Positions 1-8,790 are shown, counted from the first letter of the stretch. The stretch: DNA of 64,000 nt from Variovorax sp. J22P240 (GCF_030316855.1 NZ_JASZYR010000005.1:1-64000); one strand, 5' to 3'. The notes: generated from the letters alone by a model not told the origin. Translations and numbers: made by a program.

Positions 1-370
1 CAACGTGGGCGTGCTGCTGCGCGGCACGAAGCGCGAAGAAGTCGAGCGCGGCCAAGTGCTGTGCAAGCCCGGCTCGATCAAGCCGCACACGCACTTCACC
101 GCCGAGGTGTATGTGCTGTCGAAGGACGAAGGCGGCCGTCACACGCCGTTCTTCAACAACTACCGTCCGCAGTTCTACTTCCGCACGACCGACGTCACTG
201 GCGCGATCGAACTGCCCAAGGACAAGGAAATGGTCATGCCCGGCGACAACGTGTCCATCACGGTGAAGCTGATCAACCCGATCGCGATGGAAGAAGGCCT
301 GCGCTTCGCCATCCGTGAAGGCGGCCGCACCGTCGGTTCGGGCGTCGTGGCCAAGATCCTCGACATCTGA
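1..370 (+). CDS. tuf: Elongation factor Tu, C-terminal part (cut by window start)
   Basis: EF-Tu carries aminoacyl-tRNA to the ribosomal A site as a GTP complex in the cytoplasm. Only about the last 122 codons lie in the window, so the GTPase domain is missing and the beta-barrel domains 2/3 remain. The stretches [30 protein letters not shown] and [13 protein letters not shown] are near-invariant EF-Tu sequence. The gene ends 23 bases before rpsJ, the usual str/S10 junction. Nothing looks broken; the truncation is only the window edge. Confidence 0.98.
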   Translation, partial: NVGVLLRGTKREEVERGQVLCKPGSIKPHTHFTAEVYVLSKDEGGRHTPFFNNYRPQFYFRTTDVTGAIELPKDKEMVMPGDNVSITVKLINPIAMEEGLRFAIREGGRTVGSGVVAKILDI

Positions 371-393
371 GTCGTACGCACAAAGGAATCACC

Positions 394-708
394 ATGGCCA
401 CCAAGCAAAAAATCCGCATCCGCCTCAAGGCGTTCGACTACAAGCTGATCGACCAGTCGGCAGCAGAAATCGTCGATACCGCCAAGCGCACCGGCGCGAT
501 CGTCAAGGGCCCCGTGCCCCTGCCGACCCGCATGAAGCGTTTCGACATCCTGCGTTCGCCGCACGTCAACAAGACGAGCCGTGACCAGTTCGAGATCCGT
601 ACGCACCAGCGCCTGATGGACATCGTCGATCCGACCGACAAGACCGTGGACGCGCTGATGAAGCTCGACCTGCCGGCCGGCGTGGACGTCGAAATCAAGC
701 TCCAGTAA
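394..708 (+). CDS. rpsJ: 30S ribosomal protein S10 (NusE)
   Basis: S10 is a 30S head protein and, as NusE, a partner of NusB in transcription antitermination. The 104-residue product has the normal length and the family signatures [15 protein letters not shown] near the start and [20 protein letters not shown] in the middle. An AAGGAAT ribosome site lies just before the ATG. It follows tuf directly, but unlike the usual S10 operon it is not followed by rplC: a strong hairpin begins 19 bases after the stop and two unrelated genes intervene. Confidence 0.98.
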   Translation: MATKQKIRIRLKAFDYKLIDQSAAEIVDTAKRTGAIVKGPVPLPTRMKRFDILRSPHVNKTSRDQFEIRTHQRLMDIVDPTDKTVDALMKLDLPAGVDVEIKLQ

Positions 709-726
709 GTACCTTTGCTTACCACC

Positions 727-764
727 AAAGCCCGATTGCAGCAGTGCAATCGGGCTTTGTTCTT
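727..764 (+). terminator. Intrinsic terminator after rpsJ
   Basis: A 14-bp perfect stem (arms 727-740 and 745-758, AAAGCCCGATTGCA and its complement) with a GCAG loop is followed by a T-rich tract. It lies 19 bases after the rpsJ stop and should end or weaken the tuf-rpsJ transcript before the inserted genes. Confidence 0.85.
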
Positions 765-845
765 ATGTCGCGAGCTGTGGCTGTGGCATCCTAGATCCTA
801 GACAGAGCGGCATCTGCTGCCGCCACGCGAACAAGGGCTCTGTGC

Positions 846-2447
846 ATGGTACGAATCTGGTTCTGGCGAGGATTGGCGTTGGCTGCTCTGACGCTGCTCG
901 GCGCGTGCGGCGGAGGTGGCGGTGGGGGCAACCCGGCGGCGCTGGCTCTGAGCGGCGCCAACAACTCCAGTGGGGCGACGGTCACGCTCAATGGCGTTGC
1001 GACCTACGACTCGGTTCCCAACGCGACGGGCGCACTCATGTACTCGGCGACCGTGGCGAAGCCGGTTCGCGGCGCCGTCGTGGAAATCGTCGATGCCGCG
1101 TCGCCGGCGATCCTGGCCACCACGGCAACGGATCCCAACGGCGCCTATTCCGTTTCCGTGCCCTCCGGCGCCGCTGTCATCGTTCGAGTCAAGGCCCAGA
1201 TGCTGCAGCGCGGCTCGGCGGGCAGCTGGGATGTCAGCGTCCGGGACAATACCCAGTCGAGTGCCGTCTACGCAATGGAAACCCCAGCGTTCTCCATCGG
1301 CGCGGAGGCGGGCACGCGCAATCTTCACGCACCATCCGGCTGGGGCGGATCGAGCTATACCTCGGGCCGAACGGCAGCGCCTTTTGCCGTGCTCGACACG
1401 GTCTACGCTGCGCAGGCCAAGGTCTTGTCCGTGGCGCCGAACATGGTCTTTCCTGCACTGCGCGTCTTCTGGAGCGTCAACAACGTGCCTGCAGATGGCA
1501 ACCCTTCGTTGGGCCAGATCGGTACCACCTACTTCTCGGACGAGGACGGGGCGGCGGCCATCTATGTGCTCGGGAAGGAAAATGTCGACACCGACGAGTA
1601 CGACGCCTCGGTGATTGCGCATGAATGGGGCCACTACTACCAATCGTCGTTCAGCCGCGACGATTCGCCGGGGGGCAGTCACTCCATGGCGGACAGTCTG
1701 GATCGGCGCATCGCGTTTTCGGAAGGATGGGGCAACGCATGGTCCGGCATCGCCCTCGCCCGCGGCAACTACACCGACGCGGTCGGAATGGGGCAGGCGA
1801 GCGGGTCCAATGTCGACCTGACGGCGGGCGCCAGTCCCAACCCGGGCTGGTATCGGGAAGCATCCATTCATTCCATCTTGTGGAAGCTGAACAGCATGGT
1901 CGGATTCAAGCCGATTCACGATACCTTGACCGCCGTTTCGTTCAAGAGCGGCCTTGCCGTCACGTCCATCCATCCCTTTACTGCGGCATTCGGCTCGGCC
2001 GCACCCGCAAGCGCTTCGGCTTTGGCGGCGCTCCTCGCCGCCCAGAACATCAGCGCCGCCGCCAATGATCCGTTCGGCACGATGGAGACGAACAACGGAG
2101 GCATCACGGGTGCGGCGAACTCGCTTCCCCTTTATCGCACCGCCGCAGTGGGCGGGAGCACGTCTGCGTGTGTGACCAACCAGGCGGGTCTTCGCAACAA
2201 GCTCGGCAACTATGTGTATCTCAGGTTCGCCACGCCGTCGGCACGCAACTACACGATCACGGTTGCCGGTCCCCCTGCGTCGGATCCGGATTTCGTCGTC
2301 TACAGCGGCAGGCAGATCGCAGAGGCCACCGCCGTCAGCACGACGGAGGCGAGTTCGGTCGGCCTGCCGGCTGGCGAGAGCGTTCTGGTAATCAACGACT
2401 TCAACAACTCCTCGGCAGAGACATGTTTCACCGTCACCATTCAATGA
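846..2447 (+). CDS. Exported lipoprotein with HEWGH zinc-peptidase motif
   Basis: The 533-residue product begins with a lipoprotein signal peptide ending in the lipobox LLGAC, with Cys21 followed by a poly-Gly stretch. Residues of about 45-130 resemble a carboxypeptidase-regulatory-like (Ig-fold) domain. At residues 259-263 there is HEWGH, an HExxH zinc site, and 30 residues further Glu293 in SEGWG is placed like the third ligand of a gluzincin. This supports a membrane-anchored metallopeptidase facing the periplasm or cell surface; I do not recognise the exact family, and the substrate is unknown. The gene sits between rpsJ and rplC, is preceded by the rpsJ terminator, and overlaps the next gene by 4 bases (ATGA), so the two are probably translated together. 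Confidence 0.75.
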   Translation: MVRIWFWRGLALAALTLLGACGGGGGGGNPAALALSGANNSSGATVTLNGVATYDSVPNATGALMYSATVAKPVRGAVVEIVDAASPAILATTATDPNGAYSVSVPSGAAVIVRVKAQMLQRGSAGSWDVSVRDNTQSSAVYAMETPAFSIGAEAGTRNLHAPSGWGGSSYTSGRTAAPFAVLDTVYAAQAKVLSVAPNMVFPALRVFWSVNNVPADGNPSLGQIGTTYFSDEDGAAAIYVLGKENVDTDEYDASVIAHEWGHYYQSSFSRDDSPGGSHSMADSLDRRIAFSEGWGNAWSGIALARGNYTDAVGMGQASGSNVDLTAGASPNPGWYREASIHSILWKLNSMVGFKPIHDTLTAVSFKSGLAVTSIHPFTAAFGSAAPASASALAALLAAQNISAAANDPFGTMETNNGGITGAANSLPLYRTAAVGGSTSACVTNQAGLRNKLGNYVYLRFATPSARNYTITVAGPPASDPDFVVYSGRQIAEATAVSTTEASSVGLPAGESVLVINDFNNSSAETCFTVTIQ

Positions 2448-2995
2448 GGCGCGGTTTTGCGAACGCCGGACTTCGCGCCGGGGCTGGCGCTGTTGCCGTG
2501 CTGTTGGCGCTGAGCGCCCATGAATCGGCAATCGCCGACAGCGCTGGTAATCCTCCCGCCACGAAGGTCTCTGGAGCGAAGGGGTCGTTGAAGGCCGCCC
2601 CCCTGAAGGCCAATGGCTCCGGCATCGTCGTGCGGTTCCGGGTGCCAGATGCGACCTCACAGGCGGGGAAGGCCATCCCGGTGGAACTCAGCTTCGAAGG
2701 CATCACCGACCCGAATGGGGCCGTGTTGCGGCTGACCGGCGACGGGGGCGTGTCGCTCGGTACGACCGAGGTGACGCGCACGCTCCCGGCGGGCGTAGCC
2801 ACCACATTGACGGTGGAGGTCACGCTTGCCGCGGAGGGCGCTGGCTATCTCCATGTTTTCACGACTCAATATGGCGCGACCAGCGCGACGTCGATTCCGT
2901 TGCAGGTCGGCAAGGCAGCGTCCGCTCTGCCGGCTAGCGGGGACCTGAAGCAGACGCCCGGGGGCGAAAAGATCCTCCCGATGCCGGTGAAGTAG
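2444..2995 (+). CDS. Secreted protein of unknown function, paired with the HEWGH lipoprotein
   Basis: The 183-residue product has an N-terminal signal peptide (Arg-rich start, then a hydrophobic stretch, likely cleaved after about residue 32 at SAIADS). The mature part is rich in small residues and beta-forming stretches (VRFRVPD, PVELSFEGI, LTVEVTLAAEG), like a single Ig-like or bacterial surface domain; there are no catalytic motifs. I chose the ATG at 2444 because it overlaps the upstream stop as ATGA and starts exactly at the signal peptide; the frame stays open further upstream, but inside the previous gene. No family is recognised. The overlap implies a shared transcript and possibly a shared role with the peptidase-like lipoprotein. 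Confidence 0.65.
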   Translation: MRRGFANAGLRAGAGAVAVLLALSAHESAIADSAGNPPATKVSGAKGSLKAAPLKANGSGIVVRFRVPDATSQAGKAIPVELSFEGITDPNGAVLRLTGDGGVSLGTTEVTRTLPAGVATTLTVEVTLAAEGAGYLHVFTTQYGATSATSIPLQVGKAASALPASGDLKQTPGGEKILPMPVK

Positions 2996-3022
2996 CCCTC
3001 AGGGGTCGATTCTCCGCGCCTC

Positions 3023-3052
3023 TTGCGCCTGCAAGCACTTGCGGGCTATAAT
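3023..3052 (+). promoter_or_regulatory. Sigma-70-type promoter for the rplC operon
   Basis: TTGCGC at 3023-3028 and a perfect TATAAT at 3047-3052 are separated by 18 bases, with a GC-rich stretch (GCGGGC) just before the -10. Transcription would start near 3059 and leave a leader of about 115 bases before rplC. It explains how the distal S10 operon is transcribed after the rpsJ terminator and the two inserted genes. Confidence 0.7.
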
Positions 3053-3176
3053 CTTCGGCTCTGCCTAAGTTGCGCTCGCCAGAGCGCTATTTGCGCAGAA
3101 CTTTATCAACCTTCTTCCGCATACCAAACGCTGTCGCCAATTGAAGTGGCAGCGGCGGGAGTTTTGGAGAAAACCA

Positions 3177-3857
3177 ATGAGTCTGAGCAACTCCCTCGGG
3201 TTGCTGGGCCGCAAGGTGGGGATGATGCGTCTCTTCACCGATGACGGGGACGCAGTTCCTGTCACGGTGGTGGATGTGTCGAACAACCGCGTGACCCAGA
3301 TCAAAACCCAAGAGAACGATGGCTACGTCGCACTGCAAGTGACGTTCGGTTCGCGCAAGGCATCGCGCGTGACCAAGCCCGAAGCCGGTCACCTCGCCAA
3401 GGCGGGTGTCGAAGCAGGCGAAATCATCCAGGAATTTCGCGTGACCGCCGATACGGCTGGTCAGCACAAGGCTGGCGGCGTCATCGCCGCGGCCAGCGTG
3501 TTCGCGGTGGGCCAGAAGGTCGACGTGCAAGGCACCTCGATCGGTAAAGGCTACGCTGGCACCATCAAGCGCCACAACATGAGCTCGCAGCGCGCGTCGC
3601 ACGGTAACAGCCGTTCGCACAACGTGCCCGGCTCGATCGGTATGGCGCAAGATCCCGGTCGTGTGTTCCCCGGCAAGCGCATGACGGGCCATCTGGGCGA
3701 CGTCACCGTGACGACCCAGAACCTCGACGTGATCCGTATCGACGAAGCCCGTCAATTGCTCCTGATCAGGGGTGCGATTCCGGGTTCGAAAGGTGGCTTC
3801 GTCACCGTGCGTCCGGCCGTCAAGGCCAAGCCGCAAGCCGCTGAAGGAGCGAAGTAA
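3177..3857 (+). CDS. rplC: 50S ribosomal protein L3
   Basis: L3 binds near the 3' end of 23S rRNA and helps start 50S assembly. The 226-residue product has [14 protein letters not shown] at the N-terminus, [20 protein letters not shown] in the long finger loop and [10 protein letters not shown] after it. The start at 3177 was chosen because a GGAG site lies 10 bases upstream and homologues begin here; an upstream in-frame start would add 12 residues unlike L3. It is the first gene of the restarted S10 operon and overlaps rplD by one base (TAATG). Confidence 0.97.
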   Translation: MSLSNSLGLLGRKVGMMRLFTDDGDAVPVTVVDVSNNRVTQIKTQENDGYVALQVTFGSRKASRVTKPEAGHLAKAGVEAGEIIQEFRVTADTAGQHKAGGVIAAASVFAVGQKVDVQGTSIGKGYAGTIKRHNMSSQRASHGNSRSHNVPGSIGMAQDPGRVFPGKRMTGHLGDVTVTTQNLDVIRIDEARQLLLIRGAIPGSKGGFVTVRPAVKAKPQAAEGAK

Positions 3858-4477
3858 TGGAACTCGAACTCCTGAACGAACAAGGCCAGGCCGCGTCGAA
3901 GTACGACGCCCCTGAAACCGTGTTCGGCCGTGACTACAACGAAGACCTGGTTCACCAGATCGTCGTCGCATTCCAGGCCAATGCCCGCCAAGGCACGCGC
4001 GCCCAGAAGGACCGCGAACAGGTCAAGCACTCGACCAAGAAGCCTTTCAAGCAAAAGGGAACGGGCCGCGCCCGCGCCGGTATGACTTCCTCGCCGCTGT
4101 GGCGTGGGGGCGGCCGCGTTTTCCCGAACATGCCCGACGAAAACTTCTCGCAGAAGATCAACAAGAAGATGTACCGCGCCGGCATGGCGTCGATCTTCTC
4201 GCAACTCGCTCGCGAAGGCCGTCTGGCCGTGGTCGATTCGATCAAGGTCGACTCGCCCAAGACCAAGGCGCTGGCCGCCAAGTTCAAGGCGATGAATCTC
4301 GAGTCCGTGCTCGTGATCGCCGAGGAAGTCGACGAGAACCTGTACCTGGCCTCGCGCAACCTGGTGAACGTGCTCGTGGTCGAGCCGCGTTACGCCGATC
4401 CGGTGTCGCTGGTCCACTACAAGAAGGTGCTGGTCACCAAGGGTGCCGTCGACAAGCTCAAGGAGATGTTCGCATGA
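3857..4477 (+). CDS. rplD: 50S ribosomal protein L4
   Basis: L4 lines the peptide exit tunnel and, in Escherichia coli, represses its own S10 operon. The 206-residue product has the normal length and carries [15 protein letters not shown] and [14 protein letters not shown], the conserved tunnel loop and 23S-binding segment. Its ATG overlaps the rplC stop and its stop overlaps the rplW start (ATGA), so rplC, rplD and rplW look translationally coupled. No E. coli-like S10 leader was examined here; the leader upstream of rplC is the place where autoregulation could act. Confidence 0.97.
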   Translation: MELELLNEQGQAASKYDAPETVFGRDYNEDLVHQIVVAFQANARQGTRAQKDREQVKHSTKKPFKQKGTGRARAGMTSSPLWRGGGRVFPNMPDENFSQKINKKMYRAGMASIFSQLAREGRLAVVDSIKVDSPKTKALAAKFKAMNLESVLVIAEEVDENLYLASRNLVNVLVVEPRYADPVSLVHYKKVLVTKGAVDKLKEMFA

Positions 4478-4809
4478 GCCGCATGAACCCTACTCCCGCA
4501 CAGCGTCAGTTCGACGAAGGTCGCCTGATGAACGTGCTGGTCGCCCCGATCGTGTCCGAGAAGGCCACGATGGTTGGCGAGAAGTCCAATGCCGTCACTT
4601 TCAAGGTGCTGCAGGACGCCACGAAGCCCGAGATCAAGGCCGCCGTTGAACTGATGTTCAAGGTCGAGGTCCAGGGCGTGTCGGTGCTCAACACCAAGGG
4701 CAAGGCCAAGCGCTTCGGCAAGTCCATGGGTCGTCGCGACAACGTTCGCAAGGCCTACGTGACGCTGAAGGCTGGTCAAGAGCTCAACCTCGTCGGGGAA
4801 GGCGCTTAA
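4474..4809 (+). CDS. rplW: 50S ribosomal protein L23
   Basis: L23 sits at the tunnel exit and is the docking site for trigger factor and SRP. The 111-residue product has [11 protein letters not shown] near the start and the loop [13 protein letters not shown] typical of L23. I chose the ATG at 4474, overlapping the rplD stop; a second Met (residue 4) or Met19 could also serve, since many L23 proteins begin close to [12 protein letters not shown], and the first 18 residues are then an extension. Confidence 0.95.
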   Translation: MSRMNPTPAQRQFDEGRLMNVLVAPIVSEKATMVGEKSNAVTFKVLQDATKPEIKAAVELMFKVEVQGVSVLNTKGKAKRFGKSMGRRDNVRKAYVTLKAGQELNLVGEGA

Positions 4810-4811
4810 TC

Positions 4812-5636
4812 ATGGCCGTCATCAAGATGAAACCCACTTCGCCGGGCCAACGCGGCGCGGTGAAGATCTCGCGGGACCACCTGTACAAGGGTGCGCCGCA
4901 CGCAGCCCTGCTGGAGCCGCAATTCCAGAAGGCCGGCCGCAACAACAACGGTCACATCACGACCCGTCACAAGGGCGGTGGTCACAAGCACCACTACCGC
5001 GTGGTGGACTTCGTGCGCAACAAGGACGGCATCCCGGCCAAGGTCGAACGCATCGAGTACGACCCGAACCGCACCGCTCACATTGCGCTCGTGTGCTACG
5101 CCGACGGCGAGCGCCGCTACATCATCGCCCCGCGCGGTCTTGAAGCCGGTGCAACGCTGCTGAGCGGTTCGGAAGCCCCGATCCGCGCCGGCAACACGCT
5201 GCCGATCCGCAACATTCCCGTGGGTTCGACGATCCACTGCATCGAACTGCAACCTGGCAAGGGCGCGCAGATCGCCCGCTCGGCTGGTACCTCGGCCACG
5301 CTGCTGGCCCGTGAAGGCGTATACGCCCAGGTCCGCATGCGTTCGGGCGAAGTCCGCCGCGTGCACGTCGAGTGCCGCGCGACCATCGGTGAAGTCGCCA
5401 ACGAAGAACACAGCCTGCGCCAACTCGGCAAGGCCGGTGTGAAGCGCTGGATGGGTATCCGCCCGACCGTTCGCGGCGTGGTGATGAACCCGGTCGACCA
5501 CCCGCACGGTGGTGGCGAAGGCAAGACCGGCGAAGGCCGTCATCCTGTCGACCCGTGGGGCAACCTGACCAAGGGTTATCGGACCCGTAACAACAAGCGC
5601 ACGCAGGTCTTCATCGTGTCGCGTCGCAAGAAGTAA
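4812..5636 (+). CDS. rplB: 50S ribosomal protein L2
   Basis: L2 is a core 23S rRNA-binding protein needed for subunit joining and peptidyl-transferase activity. The 274-residue product carries [16 protein letters not shown] in the N-terminal OB-like domain and the invariant C-terminal [19 protein letters not shown], including the catalytically important His. It follows rplW after two bases. Length and motifs are normal. Confidence 0.98.
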   Translation: MAVIKMKPTSPGQRGAVKISRDHLYKGAPHAALLEPQFQKAGRNNNGHITTRHKGGGHKHHYRVVDFVRNKDGIPAKVERIEYDPNRTAHIALVCYADGERRYIIAPRGLEAGATLLSGSEAPIRAGNTLPIRNIPVGSTIHCIELQPGKGAQIARSAGTSATLLAREGVYAQVRMRSGEVRRVHVECRATIGEVANEEHSLRQLGKAGVKRWMGIRPTVRGVVMNPVDHPHGGGEGKTGEGRHPVDPWGNLTKGYRTRNNKRTQVFIVSRRKK

Positions 5637-5646
5637 GGGTTAGCAA

Positions 5647-5925
5647 ATGACTCGCTCTCTCAAAAAAGGTCCGTTCGTCGACCACCACCTCGTGGCCAAG
5701 GCCGACAAGGCCGTGACGACCAAGGACAAGAAGCCGATCAAGACCTGGTCGCGTCGCTCGATGGTTCTGCCCGAGTTCATCGGCCTGACCATCGCCGTGC
5801 ACAACGGCAAGCAGCACGTGCCCGTGTACATCACCGACCAGATGGTCGGCCACAAGCTCGGCGAATTTGCGCTCACGCGCACGTTCAAGGGGCACCCCGC
5901 GGACAAGAAAGTCCAGAAGAAGTAA
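5647..5925 (+). CDS. rpsS: 30S ribosomal protein S19
   Basis: S19 pairs with S13 in the 30S head near the tRNA sites. The 92-residue product begins [15 protein letters not shown] and has [20 protein letters not shown] and [12 protein letters not shown], all diagnostic. It lies 10 bases after rplB and 9 bases before rplV in a tight operon. Confidence 0.98.
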   Translation: MTRSLKKGPFVDHHLVAKADKAVTTKDKKPIKTWSRRSMVLPEFIGLTIAVHNGKQHVPVYITDQMVGHKLGEFALTRTFKGHPADKKVQKK

Positions 5926-5934
5926 GGAACGACC

Positions 5935-6267
5935 ATGTCTGAAACACGTGCAGTCCTCCGCGGCGTCCGCCTTTCGGTCGACAAGGGCCGTCTGGTCGCC
6001 GACCTGATCCGCGGCAAGAAGGTCGATCAAGCGCTCAACATCCTGCAATTCACGCAGAAGAAGGCCGCTGTGATCGTCAAGAAGGTGCTCGAGTCGGCCA
6101 TCGCCAACGCCGAGCACAACGACGGTGCCGATATCGACGAACTGAAGGTCAAGACCATCTACGTCGAGCAAGGCGCCACGCTCAAGCGCTTCACCGCGCG
6201 CGCCAAGGGTCGCGGCAATCGCATCAGCAAGCCCACGTGCCATGTGTACGTGACGGTTGGCAACTAA
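5935..6267 (+). CDS. rplV: 50S ribosomal protein L22
   Basis: L22 binds 23S rRNA and its beta-hairpin lines the exit tunnel beside L4. The 110-residue product has [34 protein letters not shown] and the hairpin-tip region [18 protein letters not shown]. Changes in this hairpin are a known macrolide-resistance site; nothing unusual is evident here. It ends 16 bases before rpsC. Confidence 0.97.
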   Translation: MSETRAVLRGVRLSVDKGRLVADLIRGKKVDQALNILQFTQKKAAVIVKKVLESAIANAEHNDGADIDELKVKTIYVEQGATLKRFTARAKGRGNRISKPTCHVYVTVGN

Positions 6268-6283
6268 CAGGCCTGGAAGAAAT

Positions 6284-7204
6284 ATGGGACAGAAAATCCA
6301 CCCAACCGGCTTCCGCCTTGCGGTCAGCCGTAACTGGTCCAGCCGCTGGTACGCAAGCAACCGCGACTTCGCCGGCATGCTGGCCGAAGACATCAAGGTG
6401 CGTGAGTACCTGAAGAAGAAGCTCAAGAACGCGTCCGTTTCGCGCGTGCTGATCGAGCGTCCCGCCAAGAACGCCCGCATCACGATCTACTCGGCACGTC
6501 CGGGCGTCGTGATCGGCAAGAAGGGTGAAGACATCGAGAACCTCAAGCGTGAACTCGGTCGCCAGCTCGGCGTGCCGGTCGCGGTCAACATCGAAGAAGT
6601 GCGCAAGCCCGAAATCGATGCCCAACTGATCGCCGACAGCATCACCCAGCAGCTCGAAAAGCGGATCATGTTCCGTCGCGCCATGAAGCGTGCGATGCAG
6701 AACGCCATGCGTCTGGGTGCCCAGGGCATCAAGATCATGTCGGCCGGTCGCCTGAACGGCATCGAAATCGCACGTACCGAGTGGTACCGCGAAGGTCGCG
6801 TGCCGCTTCACACGCTGCGCGCAGACATCGACTACGGCACCTCGGAAGCCAAGACCACCTACGGCGTCATCGGCGTCAAGGTCTGGGTGTACAAGGGCGA
6901 CACGCTGGGTCGTAACGACCTGCCGGCAGTCGAAACGCCGCGTCCTGACGAAGAGCGCCGCCCGCGCGGCCCGCGTCGCGATGGCCGTCCTGGTGGCGAC
7001 CGTCCCGGCTCTGACCGCCGTGGCCCGCGCGCCGGTGCCCGTGGTCCGATCGGCGGCAACGTCGCTCCGGCCGATGGCAGCGACAAGCCCGCAGAAGCCA
7101 CTGGTGCCGCCCCCGCGGCTCCGGGTGCAGACTCGAAACCCGCCGTTAAGCGCGTCCGCAAAGCCGCGCCAGCTGCAGCAGCTGACGGTGCCAAGACCGA
7201 GTGA
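6284..7204 (+). CDS. rpsC: 30S ribosomal protein S3 with long C-terminal tail
   Basis: S3 forms part of the mRNA entry site. The 306-residue product starts [12 protein letters not shown]; its KH domain has [17 protein letters not shown] and its C-terminal domain has [19 protein letters not shown]. The standard fold ends near residue 220, and about 85 extra residues follow: first an Arg/Pro/Gly-rich stretch ([15 protein letters not shown]), then an Ala/Pro stretch ending in a Lys/Arg/Ala patch. E. coli S3 has 233 residues, so this tail is a clear extension, probably disordered. The start at 6284 is the canonical S3 start; the frame stays open upstream into rplV. Confidence 0.96.
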   Translation: MGQKIHPTGFRLAVSRNWSSRWYASNRDFAGMLAEDIKVREYLKKKLKNASVSRVLIERPAKNARITIYSARPGVVIGKKGEDIENLKRELGRQLGVPVAVNIEEVRKPEIDAQLIADSITQQLEKRIMFRRAMKRAMQNAMRLGAQGIKIMSAGRLNGIEIARTEWYREGRVPLHTLRADIDYGTSEAKTTYGVIGVKVWVYKGDTLGRNDLPAVETPRPDEERRPRGPRRDGRPGGDRPGSDRRGPRAGARGPIGGNVAPADGSDKPAEATGAAPAAPGADSKPAVKRVRKAAPAAAADGAKTE

Positions 7205-7232
7205 TCGGTCTTAGAACTACGGAGTAAGAAAC

Positions 7233-7649
7233 ATGCTGCAACCTGCACGCAGAAAGTTCCGCAAGGAACAAAAGGGCCGCAACACCGGCATCGCGACCCG
7301 CGGCAACGCGGTGTCGTTCGGTGACTTCGGCCTGAAGTCGATCGACCGCGGCCGTCTCACGGCCCGTCAGATCGAAGCCGCACGTCGCGCGATCTCGCGT
7401 CACGTCAAGCGCGGTGGCCGCATCTGGATTCGTGTGTTCCCCGACAAGCCGATCTCCCACAAGCCCGCAGAAGTGCGGATGGGTAACGGCAAGGGCAACC
7501 CCGAGTACTACGTCGCCGAAATCCAGCCCGGCAAGGTGATCTACGAGATCGTCGGCGTTCCCGAAGAACTCGCTCGCGAGGCCTTCCGTCTGGCCGCTGC
7601 CAAACTGCCGCTGCGCACGACCTTCGTCGCACGCCAGCTCGGCGCCTGA
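7233..7649 (+). CDS. rplP: 50S ribosomal protein L16
   Basis: L16 contacts the A-site tRNA arm region and helps organise the peptidyl-transferase centre. The 138-residue product starts [17 protein letters not shown] and carries [15 protein letters not shown] and [19 protein letters not shown], where the conserved Arg is the usual hydroxylation site in E. coli. A GGAG site precedes the ATG. Length and context are normal. Confidence 0.98.
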   Translation: MLQPARRKFRKEQKGRNTGIATRGNAVSFGDFGLKSIDRGRLTARQIEAARRAISRHVKRGGRIWIRVFPDKPISHKPAEVRMGNGKGNPEYYVAEIQPGKVIYEIVGVPEELAREAFRLAAAKLPLRTTFVARQLGA

Positions 7650-7663
7650 TCGAGGAGAACACC

Positions 7664-7915
7664 ATGGCAACACGTAAGAAGAAGGAAGTTGCGGCTCCGG
7701 CCAAGACTTCGAAGGCTGCCGAGCTGCGCAACAAGGACGTTGCGGGCTTGCAAGCTGAAATCAAGGATCTGCAGAAGGCCCATTTCGGCCTGCGTATGCA
7801 GAAGGCCACGCAACAGCTGTCGAACACCTCGACGCTGCGCGTGACGCGCCGCGACATCGCTCGCGCCAAGACCATTCTTGCTCAGAAGCAGCAAGAAACC
7901 CAAGCCGCCAAGTAA
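7664..7915 (+). CDS. rpmC: 50S ribosomal protein L29 with N-terminal extension
   Basis: L29 is a small helical protein near the tunnel exit, next to L23. The 83-residue product contains the L29 core from about residue 20 ([41 protein letters not shown]). The usual family length is 60-70 residues; the first 20 residues here, rich in Lys and Ala ([17 protein letters not shown]), are an extension. A GAGGAG site sits before the first ATG, so the long form is probably real. Confidence 0.94.
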   Translation: MATRKKKEVAAPAKTSKAAELRNKDVAGLQAEIKDLQKAHFGLRMQKATQQLSNTSTLRVTRRDIARAKTILAQKQQETQAAK

Positions 7916-7924
7916 GGAGTGAAC

Positions 7925-8194
7925 ATGACGGAAGCTAAAAAATCCCTCAAGCGCACCTTGATCGGCAAGGTGGTCAGCGACAAGCGCGAGAAAACCGTGA
8001 CCGTGCTGGTCGAGCGTCGTGTGAAGCACGAGCTCTACGGCAAGATCGTGGCCAAGACGAGCAAGTACCACGCCCATGACGAAAAGGGCGAGTACAAGCT
8101 GGGCGATACCATCGAAATCACCGAAAGCCGGCCGATTTCGAAGTCGAAGAACTGGGTCGTGACCCGGTTGGTCGAAAAGGCCGTCCTGGTCTGA
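7925..8194 (+). CDS. rpsQ: 30S ribosomal protein S17
   Basis: S17 is a primary 16S rRNA-binding protein. The 89-residue product has [39 protein letters not shown] and [16 protein letters not shown], all typical. I chose the ATG at 7925; the in-frame GTG at 7919 lies inside the AAGGAG ribosome site and cannot be the start. It is the last gene of this transcription unit: a perfect terminator begins 24 bases after the stop, and rplN of the spc operon does not follow. Confidence 0.97.
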   Translation: MTEAKKSLKRTLIGKVVSDKREKTVTVLVERRVKHELYGKIVAKTSKYHAHDEKGEYKLGDTIEITESRPISKSKNWVVTRLVEKAVLV

Positions 8195-8217
8195 TCGCAG
8201 GCAAACACAGCCCCATG

Positions 8218-8250
8218 AAAAACGGCCCACAATGTGGGCCGTTTTTCTTT
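8218..8250 (+). terminator. Intrinsic terminator after rpsQ
   Basis: A 13-bp perfect stem (8218-8230 with 8234-8246, AAAAACGGCCCAC and its complement) with a three-base loop ends in a run of T. It closes the S10 operon at rpsQ, ahead of the peroxiredoxin gene. Confidence 0.92.
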
Positions 8251-8263
8251 TTAGGAGCAGTAG

Positions 8264-8770
8264 ATGATCAAAGTTGGCGACACCCTTCCCCCGGCGACCC
8301 TGCAGGAGTATTCGGAAGTCGAGGGCGAGGGTTGCAGCATCGGCCCGAACCCGGTCGAAGTGACCAAGGCCGCGGCCGGAAAGACCATCGCGCTGTTCGC
8401 GCTACCCGGCGCTTTCACGCCCACCTGCTCCGCCAAGCACGTTCCGGGGTATGTCCTGCACTTCGAGGATTTCAAGGCCGCAGGCGTTGATGAAATCTGG
8501 TGCGTCAGCGTCAACGACGCCTTCGTCATGGGCGCCTGGGCTCGCGACCAGAAGACTGGCGCCAAGGTCCGTATGCTGGCCGACGGCAGTGGCGCCTTCG
8601 CGAATGCAACCGGTCTCACGCTCGACCTGACCTCACGCGGCATGGGCGTTCGCAGCAATCGCTATTCGATGCTGGTGAAGGACGGCAAGGTCGCGACCCT
8701 CAACGTCGAAGCCCCCGGCAAGTTCGAAGTGAGCGACGCCGACACCCTGCTGGCCCAGGCAAAAGCCTAA
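8264..8770 (+). CDS. Peroxiredoxin of the Prx5 type
   Basis: This is a thiol peroxidase that reduces peroxides in the cytoplasm. The 168-residue product has the Prx5 active site PGAFTPTCS with the peroxidatic Cys55, a second Cys80 in the WCVSVND strand (the position of the resolving or auxiliary Cys in some bacterial Prx5 proteins) and RSNRYSMLV with the conserved Arg. An AGGAG site precedes the ATG. It sits alone between the rpsQ terminator and a convergent gene, where spc ribosomal genes would be expected. No glutaredoxin domain is fused, so the reductant is unknown. Confidence 0.9.
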   Translation: MIKVGDTLPPATLQEYSEVEGEGCSIGPNPVEVTKAAAGKTIALFALPGAFTPTCSAKHVPGYVLHFEDFKAAGVDEIWCVSVNDAFVMGAWARDQKTGAKVRMLADGSGAFANATGLTLDLTSRGMGVRSNRYSMLVKDGKVATLNVEAPGKFEVSDADTLLAQAKA

Positions 8771-8790
8771 GCCCCGCTCCCCCAATGCCA

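Noticed and set aside
798-2660. A 620-codon open frame on the minus strand opposite the HEWGH gene
   Set aside because: Long antisense frames are expected in GC-rich genes; the translation is Arg/Ala/Gly-rich with no family motifs, while the plus strand has a signal peptide and zinc motif.
7919-7921. GTG as the rpsQ start
   Set aside because: It is part of the ribosome-binding sequence of the ATG at 7925, which gives the normal S17 N-terminus.
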